This document shows positions 16,557 to 25,283 of a stretch of 64,000 nt of DNA, one piece after another. Positions within the stretch are counted from its first letter, which is position 1. The number at the start of each line of letters is the position of its first letter. The DNA is from an uncultured Corynebacterium sp. (lineage in GTDB: Bacteria > Actinomycetota > Actinomycetes > Mycobacteriales > Mycobacteriaceae). The position numbers and the translations under genes are program-made. The DNA is taken from NCBI GenBank assembly GCA_946223355.1, contig CAMIPB010000010.1:11029-75028 (forward strand). The letters are read 5' to 3'. The notes beneath the pieces are model-generated. The model saw nothing but the letters and a program-made list of their open reading frames with translations, did no database searches and was not told the origin of the DNA.

Positions 16557-17240
16557 ATGAACATGAACTCGCATGAAGCAGCTCCAAGTCCCACCTCCCA
16601 TGCATCACACGAAGGCGGGCAGGCTGCCATGGACGCGCGAGACAGCAAAGAAAGTAAGCAAGAACCGTTGTCCGGAACCGCCGCGTTTGATGCAGGCGAA
16701 GGGGATATGCCTTCTTGGGCCGAATTAGTCGCGGAACATGCAGATAGTGTTTATCGGCTTGCTTTCCGCCTGACGGGTAATCAGCATGATGCAGAAGATC
16801 TCACGCAAGAGACGTTCATGCGTGTTTTTCGCTCGCTAAACAAATACAAAGCAGGAACGTTCCAGGGGTGGTTGCACCGCATCACCACCAATTTGTTCTT
16901 GGATATGGTGCGTCACCGGACAAAAATCCGTATGGAGGCATTGCCCGAGGATTATGACCGTGTCCCTGGTAATGAGCGCACCCCGGAGCAGGAATTCGAT
17001 GTTGCTAACCTAGATCCTGTTCTCCAGTCCGCATTAGATGAACTCAGCCCTGATTTCCGTGTGGCTATTGTCTTATGTGATGTAGTTGGAATGAGCTATG
17101 ACGAAATCGCCGATACGCTCGGTGTCAAAATGGGAACCGTCCGTTCCCGTATTCACCGCGGCCGTTCGCAGATGCGTGAGATGCTCGAGGCAGCAGCACT
17201 GGAATCTGAGGACGCAGAGGTTTTGTTGCGAACCCGCTAG
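16557..17240 (+). CDS. sigE: ECF sigma factor SigE
   Basis: Extracytoplasmic-function sigma factor, 227 residues. Region 2 is around VYRLAFRLTGNQHDAEDLTQETFMRVFRSL (DAEDLTQETF is the core) and WLHRITTNLFLD; region 4 has the helix-turn-helix MSYDEIADTLGVKMGTVRSRIHRGR. The first about 55 residues are a polar, poorly conserved extension. The next gene encodes a zinc anti-sigma factor 11 bp downstream, the fixed partner of SigE in corynebacteria, where the pair answers to cell-surface stress. tatB follows, as in C. glutamicum and M. tuberculosis. Confidence 0.93.
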   Translation: MNMNSHEAAPSPTSHASHEGGQAAMDARDSKESKQEPLSGTAAFDAGEGDMPSWAELVAEHADSVYRLAFRLTGNQHDAEDLTQETFMRVFRSLNKYKAGTFQGWLHRITTNLFLDMVRHRTKIRMEALPEDYDRVPGNERTPEQEFDVANLDPVLQSALDELSPDFRVAIVLCDVVGMSYDEIADTLGVKMGTVRSRIHRGRSQMREMLEAAALESEDAEVLLRTR

Positions 17241-17251
17241 GGTGGGCAAGT

Positions 17252-17671
17252 ATGGAGGACGGCAAACCCTTTTACAGACCTTTAAGTAATAAGGTCAACG
17301 AGACTTTTAAAAAGGTAGTTGAACTTTTTAATGAGGTCGATCATCTCAACCCCGAGGCGATCGTCGCTTTTGTGGATGGAGAAATGGATGCCAACTCTGC
17401 GCACCGAGCACGAGTGCATCTTGTTCACTGCCAAGAGTGCCGGGCCGAGGCGCAACGTGTCCGCAACGCCTCGGATTGGGTGCGCGGCCGTAGCAGCGAA
17501 GAACGGTTATCCGCACCGGCAGACTTGATCAGCAAGCTATCTACAATTGCAGATGGTAAATCCGGGCAGGAATCAGAAGTAGACAAAGAATTTCGCCTAC
17601 AGGGTGACTTAATGGACAAAGTAGAGATGTTTGTTCGTGCAATAAAAAAGAACCAACGTGGTAACTCCTAA
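17252..17671 (+). CDS. cseE: zinc-containing anti-sigma factor of SigE
   Basis: Cytoplasmic protein of 139 residues with the ZAS motif HLVHCQEC (His-x3-Cys-x2-Cys) near residue 54, preceded by NPEAIVAFVDGEMDANSAHRARV as in RseA/CseE. It would bind and hold SigE inactive, with release by stress or phosphorylation. There is no membrane helix, in agreement with the corynebacterial and mycobacterial proteins. It begins 11 bp after sigE and is surely in the same operon. The gene is called rseA in mycobacteria. Confidence 0.88.
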   Translation: MEDGKPFYRPLSNKVNETFKKVVELFNEVDHLNPEAIVAFVDGEMDANSAHRARVHLVHCQECRAEAQRVRNASDWVRGRSSEERLSAPADLISKLSTIADGKSGQESEVDKEFRLQGDLMDKVEMFVRAIKKNQRGNS

Positions 17672-17698
17672 TGCCCGCTGAATCTCGCGTGGTCTACT

Positions 17699-17714
17699 AC
17701 GCAGCGCACTGCGT
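17699..17714. terminator. hairpin between anti-sigma gene and tatB
   Basis: ACGCAG (17699-17704) and CTGCGT (17709-17714) form a perfect 6-bp stem with a CGCA loop. No T-run follows; it may separate the sigE operon from tatB or pause transcription. Confidence 0.4.
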
Positions 17715-17734
17715 GACGTACTAAGGTTAGGGAC

Positions 17735-18220
17735 GTGTTTTCAAGTATCGGTTGGGTCGAGGTTTTCTTCATCATCCTCGTCGGAATAGTTGTCATCGGA
17801 CCGGAACGTCTCCCAGGCTTCATCCTTGACGTACGTGCCGCTATCTTTGCTGCCCGCCGTGCTATCAATAATGCTAAGGCAGAACTCACAGGGGAGTTCG
17901 GTGAATTCAGCCAAGAATTTGAGCAGTTCCGCGAGCCAATTAGTCAAGCGGCAGAGTGGGGACGGATGGGGCCACGTGCTGCGCTGACTAAAACACTTTT
18001 CGACGGTGACGATTCAGCACTAGATGCCTTTGACCCCAACAAGATGTTGAAAGAGGATCTTGGGCAAGGTCCGTCATTTTCAGAAGCTGCTCCGGAATCT
18101 GGCTCTCAGGAGTCTGCGCATGACTATCCCACGAAACAGCGTGCTACAGAGAACAACCAGCCGGACAGTAATCAAGGTAATAAGCCAGCTGCCGGCTGGT
18201 CATGGACAGACTTAGTCTAA
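17735..18220 (+). CDS. tatB: Sec-independent translocase subunit TatB
   Basis: Subunit of the twin-arginine translocase, 161 residues. It has an N-terminal membrane helix MFSSIGWVEVFFIILVGIVV, then the GPERLP motif of TatA/B proteins and a long amphipathic helix (ILDVRAAIFAARRAINNAKAE), and a polar disordered C-terminal tail. TatB recognises folded substrates together with TatC. The GTG start at 17735 is preceded by TAAGGT exactly 7 nt upstream (17722-17727), so the gene may be leaderless. It follows sigE and its anti-sigma gene and converges on mrp with 14 bp between. Confidence 0.92.
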   Translation: MFSSIGWVEVFFIILVGIVVIGPERLPGFILDVRAAIFAARRAINNAKAELTGEFGEFSQEFEQFREPISQAAEWGRMGPRAALTKTLFDGDDSALDAFDPNKMLKEDLGQGPSFSEAAPESGSQESAHDYPTKQRATENNQPDSNQGNKPAAGWSWTDLV

Positions 18221-18234
18221 AAGGTTTGCTTTTC

Positions 18235-19362
18235 TTAGTTCTTTACGCCTAGGCCTAGGGGCTTGCCGGCAATAGAATCCTTACGTACCAAAAGGGAGTC
18301 CGCAATCGCAAAGATAGACTTCGCAGATGCGCTTTCAGGTTCAGCGAGGACAACCGGCGTTCCGCCATCTCCCTGAATACGAACGTGCGGATCCAGAGGT
18401 ATCTGTCCCAAAAGTGGGACTTCGGCGCCGGTCAAGGTGGTGAGGCGGTCTGCAACTACTTGGCCACCACCAGAACCGAAGATATCCATCGTGGTTCCAT
18501 CCGGCAGCACCATCGCGGACATGTTCTCAATGACACCCGCGATGCGCTGACGAGTTTGAATGGATAATGAACCGGCTCGTTCAGCAACTTCTGCGGCGGC
18601 TGCCTGTGGGGTGGTAACTACCAAAAGTTCCGCGTTCGGTAGCAGTTGCGCGACAGACAACGCGATATCGCCCGTTCCTGGCGGAAGATCCAACAACAAG
18701 AAGTCTAGATCGCCCCAGAAAACATCACCGAGGAACTGCTGGAGAGCGCGGTGCAACATGGGGCCACGCCATACGACAGGAGCATTTCCCTCGACGAACT
18801 GGCCGATGGAAATGTGCTTAATGCCATGAGAAATTGGCGGCAACAGCATGTCATCAACCACAGTCGGGCCGGCGGTTGAACCGAGCAAGCTGGGAACTGA
18901 ATGGCCGTAAATATCGGCGTCCACAATTCCTACCTTCATACCCTTAGCCACAAGGGATGCAGCCAAGTTAACAGTCACTGAGGACTTACCGACACCGCCT
19001 TTACCTGAAGCTACCGCAAAGACGCGGGTGGTTGAGTCAGGCTTGGAGAAAGGAATTTCCGGCTCAGCTTGGCCACCACGCAGCTTCGTTTTGAGCTCAC
19101 GACGTTGTTCATCATTCATCACATCCAGCTCAACAGTGACGTTGCCTACGCCCTCGAGTTCTTCCAGAACCGCTCGGGTGTTGTTCTCGATAGTTGACTT
19201 CATCGGACACCCAGCGATGGTTAGGTAGACCACGACGTGGACGTTTGGGCCGTCAATATCGATGGATTTGACCATGCCCAGTTCAGTGATTGGTCGGCCG
19301 ATTTCGGGATCCTCTACGCGGGAAAGCGCGCTTTCAACAGCGGATTTATCTAGAGCAGTCAT
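18235..19362 (-). CDS. mrp: Mrp/NBP35 family iron-sulfur cluster carrier ATPase
   Basis: P-loop ATPase of 375 residues. Residues about 5-90 form a MIP18/DUF59 domain (VEDPEIGRPITELGMVKSI, GCPMKSTIENNT). The deviant Walker A AVASGKGGVGKSSVTVNLA follows near residue 117, then the Walker A' region VGIVDADIYGHSVPSLLG and DFLLLDLPPGTGDIALS. Members carry or insert 4Fe-4S clusters. The metal-binding CxxC usual in many Mrp proteins is not visible: the region reads IENMSAMVLPDG, as in other actinobacterial members. It is convergent with tatB and divergent from the lipoprotein gene. Confidence 0.88.
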   Translation of the reverse strand: MTALDKSAVESALSRVEDPEIGRPITELGMVKSIDIDGPNVHVVVYLTIAGCPMKSTIENNTRAVLEELEGVGNVTVELDVMNDEQRRELKTKLRGGQAEPEIPFSKPDSTTRVFAVASGKGGVGKSSVTVNLAASLVAKGMKVGIVDADIYGHSVPSLLGSTAGPTVVDDMLLPPISHGIKHISIGQFVEGNAPVVWRGPMLHRALQQFLGDVFWGDLDFLLLDLPPGTGDIALSVAQLLPNAELLVVTTPQAAAAEVAERAGSLSIQTRQRIAGVIENMSAMVLPDGTTMDIFGSGGGQVVADRLTTLTGAEVPLLGQIPLDPHVRIQGDGGTPVVLAEPESASAKSIFAIADSLLVRKDSIAGKPLGLGVKN

Positions 19363-19407
19363 TACTGCGCAATTCTAGTCCTTCAGTCCGGTAATCCAAA
19401 GGAGCGT

Positions 19408-19428
19408 GACCCCTTAAATAAGGGGGTC
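19408..19428. promoter_or_regulatory. palindrome next to the lipoprotein promoter
   Basis: GACCCCTTA (19408-19416) and TAAGGGGGTC (19419-19428) form an inverted repeat with one extra G. It ends 4 bp before a TATAAT (19433-19438), at the position of a -35 region, so it could be an operator. Confidence 0.45.
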
Positions 19429-19432
19429 AATG

Positions 19433-19438
19433 TATAAT
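19433..19438 (+). promoter_or_regulatory. consensus -10 of the lipoprotein gene
   Basis: TATAAT, a perfect consensus hexamer, lies 9 nt before ATG 19448. It overlaps the codons of the more upstream in-frame ATG (19430), which argues that 19448 is the start. Confidence 0.6.
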
Positions 19439-19447
19439 TTGAAACCA

Positions 19448-20215
19448 ATGCTTAGATCTAAGAAGGGGCACTTCACGTTGCGAAAGCCTATATCTCTGCT
19501 GTCACTGGTGTGTGCAGGCGTAATCGTGACTAGTTGTGCCCAAGCCGAGCCAGAACCAATGTTGAACAAGACATTGGATATGCCCATTCGCATCGTCGTT
19601 AACTCGCAAGACGTTGAGCAAGTTATCTTTGGTGAGATCTATCGCTATACGCTCATGGAAACTGGAAGGGAAGCCTCCGTTGTTTTGGAGACCCCCGAAA
19701 GATCTGAATCCATCGAGGAGTCCCTACGGGCACGCGTCGGTGAACTCATCGTCGGGTGCACCGGTGACCTTCTAGATCACTTCAACCCCGTAGCTGCACG
19801 CGATTTCAGCAAAGATTATAAGGATATGGAGCAGACGCCGGGTGGAGAAGACTACTTAGCTAAAACTCATATCGAGCTCATCGAATCTTTGCCGCCGCGT
19901 CTAGCGACCACAGATCCGTCGCCTGCTAGCGGATGTGAGGATTTGCAAGAGGACTTGCCGCAGAACTTCACTCCGATCTTCGTGAAACAGTCCGTCACTC
20001 GTGAGGAAAAGCAAGCTTTACACGCCGTCACCAAGTTCGTGACGAACAAAGAACTGGAAGAACTCGTAGCCAAGTCTCAAGAAGCTGGTTCTGTTTCTGA
20101 AGTGGTTGAGCAATGGGTTGGCAAAAACGCCAGCGGAGAAGAATTTGAAACTTCCGATAACCAAAAAGAAAAAGGGTTAGGCGCAGATCCAAAAAAGCGA
20201 GAAGAAGCTAACTAA
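19448..20215 (+). CDS. secreted lipoprotein, substrate-binding-like
   Basis: Lipoprotein of about 255 residues. A basic start is followed by a hydrophobic segment and the lipobox VTSC, giving a lipidated Cys about 30 residues in. The mature part begins with IRIVVNSQDVEQVIFGEIYRYTL, which resembles the start of OpuAC-type (glycine betaine/choline) binding proteins, but no ABC permease or ATPase gene is nearby and the protein is short for a full binding protein. The last about 60 residues are highly charged. In C. glutamicum an uncharacterised secreted protein gene sits at the same place beside odhA. Function unknown. Confidence 0.75.
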   Translation: MLRSKKGHFTLRKPISLLSLVCAGVIVTSCAQAEPEPMLNKTLDMPIRIVVNSQDVEQVIFGEIYRYTLMETGREASVVLETPERSESIEESLRARVGELIVGCTGDLLDHFNPVAARDFSKDYKDMEQTPGGEDYLAKTHIELIESLPPRLATTDPSPASGCEDLQEDLPQNFTPIFVKQSVTREEKQALHAVTKFVTNKELEELVAKSQEAGSVSEVVEQWVGKNASGEEFETSDNQKEKGLGADPKKREEAN

Positions 20216-20245
20216 CCGCGCACAATAACTGTGTAGGCAAATAAA

Positions 20246-20277
20246 AGGAGGGGCCAGGCTTAAACCTGGCCCCTCCT
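20246..20277. terminator. bidirectional terminator between lipoprotein gene and odhA
   Basis: A perfect 13-bp inverted repeat (20246-20258 and 20265-20277, arm AGGAGGGGCCAGG) with a 6-nt loop. On the minus strand, the odhA side, it is followed by TTTTATTT, so it is a classic intrinsic terminator for odhA. Confidence 0.9.
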
Positions 20278-20301
20278 GCACTACGCAGTAGTCACAACGA
20301 C

Positions 20302-23300
20302 TTACTGTGCAAACGCTTCGTCGAGAAGCTTCTTCTGCTCAAGCTGGTGAACCTTGGAGTTACCAGTGGAAGTAGAAGACTGCGCACGACGGGAAACGCG
20401 CTTCATCTTTGGCATATCTGGGATGAGCTCCGTCAAGTGCTCATTGTAGAACGGCCATGGGCCCTGGTTTGCTGGCTCATCCTGAACGAAGCGAATCTCC
20501 TCGGCGTTAGGGAATGCCGCGAATGCCTCGCGCAGACGGTTGAATGGGATTGGGTGCAACATCTCCACGCGGACGATTGCTACGTCATCGCGGCCCTCGT
20601 CAGCCTTGCGCTTTGCCAACTCCCAGTAGATCTTGCCGGAGCACAGCATAATCGTCTTGACCTTGTCAGTATCGCCAACCTTGTTGCCCTCACGGTCAAC
20701 CAAATTCGGATCGTTGATGACGGACTGGAAGGACTTGACCTGAGTGAAGTCCTCAACAGAGGACACCGCAGCCTTATTGCGCAGCATCGACTTCGGTGTG
20801 AAGACGACTAGCGGGCGTCGCAAGTTGCCCATTGCGTGGCGGCGCAACAGGTGGAAGTGGTTAGCCGGGGTAGATGGCTGAGCCACGGTCATGGAACCTT
20901 CAGCACACAGCTGCAGGTAACGCTCGATGCGAGCTGAGGAGTGGTCAGGGCCCTGGCCCTCGTAGCCGTGTGGCAAGAGGAGAACCAGCTTAGAAGTCTC
21001 GCCCCACTTGGCCTCACCAGAGGAGACATACTCATCGATGATGGTTTGTGCACCGTTGGCGAAGTCGCCGAACTGTGCTTCCCAAGCCACGAGTGCATCA
21101 CGGTTAGCAATAGAGTAACCGTACTCAAAGCCCATGCCTGCGTACTCGGTCAAAGCGGAGTTATAGACCATGAATTTGCCGCCATTGCCCTTGGACTCAG
21201 CCAACTCTGCCAGACCGTTGAATTCGGTGGCATTGCTTGGGTCGTAGACAACCGCGTGACGCTGGGTGAAAGTACCACGGCGGGAATCCTCTCCGGCCAA
21301 ACGGACCACGGTGCCCAGGTTTGCCAAAGAACCAAACGCGATGAGCTCACCCCAGCCCCAGTCAATGCTTCCTTCAGTTACAGACTTCAAGCGCTGCTTA
21401 GCCACCTTGGCAACGCGCTTATGCATCTCGAAGCCCTCTGGAGCATTAGCGTAAGCCTCGCCAATCTCCTTCATTTCTTCAGCAGTGATGGAGGTGTCCA
21501 GACCATGTGGCAACTCCTGCGCAGAGGTGATACCTTCCTGTGCCTCTGGAGTGTACTTCTCTGCGGACTTAACCTCGGAGAACACTGCTTCCATTTGCTC
21601 GTTGAAGTCGCGGGCTGCTGCTTCTGCTTCATCGGCGGACAAATCGCCGCGACCGATAAGTTCTTCGGTGTAGCGCTCACGCACGGACTTACGGTCAATG
21701 ATGTTTTCGTACATCACTGGCTGGGTCATGGTTGGGTCATCAGCTTCGTTGTGGCCACGCAAGCGGTAGCAGATGAGGTCAATGAAGACGTCTTTGCCGA
21801 ACTCGCGACGGTACTCGGTAGCCAACTGGCCAACCCAAGCAACTGCTTCTGGGTTATCGCCGTTGACGTGGAAAACAGGGCAATCAAAGCCCTTAGCCAA
21901 GTCAGTAGCGTAGTGAGTGGAACGGCCGGAATCAGGGGTCGTCGTGAAGCCAATCTGGTTGTTGACGACAACGTGCACGGTACCGCCGGTGGTGTAGCCA
22001 CGCAGCTGGGATAGGTTGATGGTCTCCTGCACGATGCCCAAGCCGGCAAATGATGCGTCACCATGCAGCATCAGAGGTACAACGGAGAAACCTTCTGGGC
22101 CCTTGTCAAGCATGTCCTGTTTAGCTCGAGCCATACCCTCCATGACTGGATTAACAGCTTCCAAGTGAGATGGGTTTGCTGCCAGGGTGATATCAATCTC
22201 GCCCTCACCGAACATCTGGATGTGGCGACCCTCAGCGCCCAAGTGGTACTTCACGTCACCGGAACCGCCAGCCTGACCGCCGGTGAAGTTGCCTTCAAAT
22301 TCGTTGAAGATCTGTGCCAATGGCTTGCCAACGATGTTGAACAAGACGTTCAAACGGCCGCGGTGTGGCATGCCGATGACGACCTCGTCCAAGCCCTGGC
22401 CAGCAGCAGTGTCAATAACAGAGTCCATCAGAGGAATCAAAGATTCAGCGCCTTCAAGGGAGAAACGCTTCTGGCCCACGTACTTGGTCTGCAAGAAGTT
22501 TTCGAATGCTTCCGCAGCATTAACCTTTTGCAGGATGTACTTCTGCTCTGCAGTGCTTGGCTTTGGCATGCCTGCCTCCAGGCGATCCTGCAGCCACTGG
22601 CGTTCATCGCGGTCCAGGATATGAGTGTATTCTGCACCGACCTTCAAGGTGTAAGCAGAACGCAAACGAGACAGAACCTCGCGCAAGGTCATAGATTCCT
22701 TGCCACCGAAGCCGCCCACGTTAAAGGTACGATCCAGGTCCCAGATGCTCAGACCGTGAGTAGCGATGTCCAGATCGCGGTGATCAGGGAAAGGCAAACC
22801 CGGCTGGCGCCAATTCAATGGGTTGGTGTCAGCAATGAGGTGACCACGGGAGCGGTACGCCTCGATGAGCTGCATAACGCGTGTGTTCTTGTCCACACCG
22901 GCGTTAGGGAGGTCCTGGGCCCAACGCATTGGCTGGTAAGGAACACCCATTGCGTGGAAAAGTTCGTCCCAAAACTTGTCGTCGATAAGCAGTTGGGAAA
23001 TGGTCTTGAGGAAGTCGCCGGACTCTGCACCCTGGATGACACGGTGGTCATAGGTTGAGGTCAAGGTAACCAGGCGGCCTACGCCTAGGTCTGCGAGGCG
23101 ATCAGTGGATGCGCCAGCAAACTCAGCAGGGTAGTCCATGGAACCAACACCGATGATGGCGCCGGAACCCTTGGTCAAGCGGGCGATGGAGTGGCGGGTG
23201 CCAATGCCACCTGGGTTGGTGAGGTTAATGGTCACACCCGAGAAGTCATCCATGGTGAGCTTGCCCTTACGGGAGCGAGCCACGATGTCCTCGTAAGCAT

Positions 23301-24087
23301 CCAGGAACTCAGAGAAAGACTTATTTTCACATTCCTTGATCGCGGCTACAACCAAAGCACGGGAGCCATCCTTCTGTGGGAGGTCAATAGCCAAGCCCAG
23401 GTTAATATGTTCTGGCTGTACGACGGTTGGCTTGCCATCCTGAACTTCGTAGCGCACGTTCATAGAAGGGTGAATTTGCGTTGCCTTTACAATGGCGTAG
23501 CCAATGATGTGGGTAAAGGAGATCTTTCCACCGCGGGTGCGCTTGAGGTGGTCATTGATCATAGAGCGGTTTTCCCACATGAGCTTGACTGGCATGTCAC
23601 GCACAGTGGTCGCCGTTGGAATCTCCAATGACTCGTCCATGTTCTTCGCAATTGCCTTGAACATGCCCTTGAGTTGGGAAGCGCCAGCCTCAGGAGCTTC
23701 GCCGATGCGATCCATTGGGGATTCAGGAGCCTTGCGCCCGGACTTTACTGCTGGCTTTGCATCCGTCTTTTTAGCTTCTGCTTCCTTTGCGGCAGCAGTT
23801 ACCTTAGTCTCTCGAGTTTCCTGCTTGGACTCCGTGGATTCAGCTGTAGGAGGTACAACCTTTGCATTTGCTGGTACAGACTGCTTAGCAGATGGCTTGC
23901 CTGCCTTGGATGCGTCGTCAGAAGCTGCGGCTGCACCAGATTTAGGTGCACCGTTGCTTTCAAAGTAATCGCGCCATTCCTGGTCCACAGACTTAGGATC
24001 GTTGCTGTACTGCAGGTACATCTCATCAATCAGCCATGCATTAGGGCCGTACATGCTCGCATTGCTCACAGCAGAAGCTCGCCTCAT
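20302..24087 (-). CDS. odhA: 2-oxoglutarate dehydrogenase E1 with fused succinyltransferase domain
   Basis: Protein of up to 1261 residues, the actinobacterial OdhA/Kgd fusion. Order: a short E1 N-terminal segment (NAWLIDEMYLQYSND), an Ala/Lys-rich linker (about 45-125), an E2-type acyltransferase domain (about 135-370) with catalytic His348 in TYDHRVIQGAESGDFL, then the thiamine-diphosphate E1 domain with HGDASFAGLGIVQETINLSQL. There is no lipoyl domain, so it needs the pyruvate dehydrogenase E2 as partner, as shown in C. glutamicum, where FHA protein OdhI inhibits it. The start is uncertain: ATG 24087 or GTG 24069, as C. glutamicum OdhA begins nearer the second. Confidence 0.95.
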   Translation of the reverse strand: MRRASAVSNASMYGPNAWLIDEMYLQYSNDPKSVDQEWRDYFESNGAPKSGAAAASDDASKAGKPSAKQSVPANAKVVPPTAESTESKQETRETKVTAAAKEAEAKKTDAKPAVKSGRKAPESPMDRIGEAPEAGASQLKGMFKAIAKNMDESLEIPTATTVRDMPVKLMWENRSMINDHLKRTRGGKISFTHIIGYAIVKATQIHPSMNVRYEVQDGKPTVVQPEHINLGLAIDLPQKDGSRALVVAAIKECENKSFSEFLDAYEDIVARSRKGKLTMDDFSGVTINLTNPGGIGTRHSIARLTKGSGAIIGVGSMDYPAEFAGASTDRLADLGVGRLVTLTSTYDHRVIQGAESGDFLKTISQLLIDDKFWDELFHAMGVPYQPMRWAQDLPNAGVDKNTRVMQLIEAYRSRGHLIADTNPLNWRQPGLPFPDHRDLDIATHGLSIWDLDRTFNVGGFGGKESMTLREVLSRLRSAYTLKVGAEYTHILDRDERQWLQDRLEAGMPKPSTAEQKYILQKVNAAEAFENFLQTKYVGQKRFSLEGAESLIPLMDSVIDTAAGQGLDEVVIGMPHRGRLNVLFNIVGKPLAQIFNEFEGNFTGGQAGGSGDVKYHLGAEGRHIQMFGEGEIDITLAANPSHLEAVNPVMEGMARAKQDMLDKGPEGFSVVPLMLHGDASFAGLGIVQETINLSQLRGYTTGGTVHVVVNNQIGFTTTPDSGRSTHYATDLAKGFDCPVFHVNGDNPEAVAWVGQLATEYRREFGKDVFIDLICYRLRGHNEADDPTMTQPVMYENIIDRKSVRERYTEELIGRGDLSADEAEAAARDFNEQMEAVFSEVKSAEKYTPEAQEGITSAQELPHGLDTSITAEEMKEIGEAYANAPEGFEMHKRVAKVAKQRLKSVTEGSIDWGWGELIAFGSLANLGTVVRLAGEDSRRGTFTQRHAVVYDPSNATEFNGLAELAESKGNGGKFMVYNSALTEYAGMGFEYGYSIANRDALVAWEAQFGDFANGAQTIIDEYVSSGEAKWGETSKLVLLLPHGYEGQGPDHSSARIERYLQLCAEGSMTVAQPSTPANHFHLLRRHAMGNLRRPLVVFTPKSMLRNKAAVSSVEDFTQVKSFQSVINDPNLVDREGNKVGDTDKVKTIMLCSGKIYWELAKRKADEGRDDVAIVRVEMLHPIPFNRLREAFAAFPNAEEIRFVQDEPANQGPWPFYNEHLTELIPDMPKMKRVSRRAQSSTSTGNSKVHQLEQKKLLDEAFAQ

Positions 24088-24250
24088 TTCCTTGCTTTAT
24101 CGGGCTAGTTTATTTTGTCTTTATGACGTTCGTAGCACTTTGAATAGATCAAGGTAGGACGTTGTCCACCAGATCGTTAAAGTGATCCACACTCAATCAT
24201 ACGGGGGAATCAGATTCGGACAACGAACACCTAGTTAAAGCACGCAAAAA

Positions 24251-24284
24251 TTGTTATGCACTGCGTGAATGCACCTTATAACAA
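24251..24284 (-). terminator. intrinsic terminator after the EcsC-like gene
   Basis: On the minus strand TTGTTA ... TAACAA with an inner TGCA/TGCA pairing is followed by TTTTT. It separates the gene at 24317-25120 from odhA. The rest of the 229-bp gap up to odhA should hold the odhA promoter; a GGAC-GTT-GTCC repeat lies at about 24158-24168. Confidence 0.7.
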
Positions 24285-24316
24285 CCCCTAAAGGTGGGCA
24301 CAACCCCACAAGTTGA

Positions 24317-25120
24317 CTAGTGATCAATGACCGTTGCAGCCCCGAAACTAGACGGCAACGGGTCTAGCTCTTCATGAGCGGAGGCAATCACATGCGCCGC
24401 GAGCTTGCGGTTTGCAACGGTACCCAATACCGCACCAATGCCCAAAGGCAGGATTTTGGAAAATAGAGACCACCTCAACCGCTTGGAAGCACTCTTCATG
24501 AACGCCTTAGCCAAGCGGCCGTTAAGTCCCTTCAAAGTAGGGCCGGAAAAGTGAGATAACGTTGCCACTGAGGTCATGCCCTTCAGTGAGCTGGTATCAC
24601 CCAGAACAGTCTGAACAATGGCGGAGGACTTATTTCCTAGCAAGACAATCAAAACGAGTGAACGACGTACTTCAGATTTACGGATATCGGCGCCGCGCAG
24701 GTAAGCCGATGCCACAATGTACCAAGCACTTGCGTCTAAAAAGAGCAGTGACTCAGCGCCAATTGCTGCTGCTCCCGTAAAGAAACCAATGCCTGGGATA
24801 GCTGCTGCGGCGCCGGCGGCTGCACCGCTTCCTGTAGCGATCTTTTGGAAATGGCCATCGATCATGTCCTGCACCTGCAAAGGAGTTGCCTTCGGGTTTT
24901 TCTTCTTCAACCCGTTAACGTACTTCTCAATCGCACCGGATTGCATGGAAACAGCCCTATCTAATGCGCCCAAAAGGGTTTTTGCGGCGGTGTCTGGACT
25001 CTCCAAAGTCTCGCGGTAGGTGGCGTCATCCATGTCTTCTGGACGGCGTCCGGCCGCACCCGTATTGCGGGTAACCGGTGTGTTTTTCTGGTCGCCATTT
25101 CCGAAAGGGAGCAATCCCAT
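24317..25120 (-). CDS. probable EcsC-like membrane protein
   Basis: Protein of 267 residues. A polar N-terminal third contains ALDRAVSMQSGAIEKYV, then come Ala/Gly-rich hydrophobic segments (GSGAAAGAAAAIPGIGFFTG, ESLLFLDASAWYIVASAYL, SLVLIVLLG) and a C-terminal hairpin (ILPLGIGAVLGTVANRKLAAHVIASAHEEL) that resembles the end of EcsC family proteins. I cannot assign a function. The ATG at 25120 has AAGGAG upstream. It is divergent from the esterase gene. Alternative reading: an unrelated corynebacterial membrane protein. Confidence 0.6.
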   Translation of the reverse strand: MGLLPFGNGDQKNTPVTRNTGAAGRRPEDMDDATYRETLESPDTAAKTLLGALDRAVSMQSGAIEKYVNGLKKKNPKATPLQVQDMIDGHFQKIATGSGAAAGAAAAIPGIGFFTGAAAIGAESLLFLDASAWYIVASAYLRGADIRKSEVRRSLVLIVLLGNKSSAIVQTVLGDTSSLKGMTSVATLSHFSGPTLKGLNGRLAKAFMKSASKRLRWSLFSKILPLGIGAVLGTVANRKLAAHVIASAHEELDPLPSSFGAATVIDH

Positions 25121-25270
25121 TGTCTTTCTCCTTAACCTAAAAGTTCGTTATAACTAATATTTCTAATAAACACATCTAGCAACGTCTTCGCGTAAAAGCG
25201 CTGACGTCTCTTACAACGGTACAAGTTTTTGAACCGTTCCCGTCGAGCTCCTTCTGACGCGAAATCGTTA

Positions 25271-25276
25271 TACAGT
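25271..25276 (+). promoter_or_regulatory. -10 element of the leaderless esterase gene
   Basis: TACAGT lies exactly 7 nt before ATG 25284; no Shine-Dalgarno site is visible. Confidence 0.5.
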
Positions 25277-25283
25277 TAGATCT

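Noticed and set aside
20389..24100. Long plus-strand open frames opposite odhA
   Set aside because: They mirror the codon structure of odhA, have no ribosome sites and no recognisable domains.
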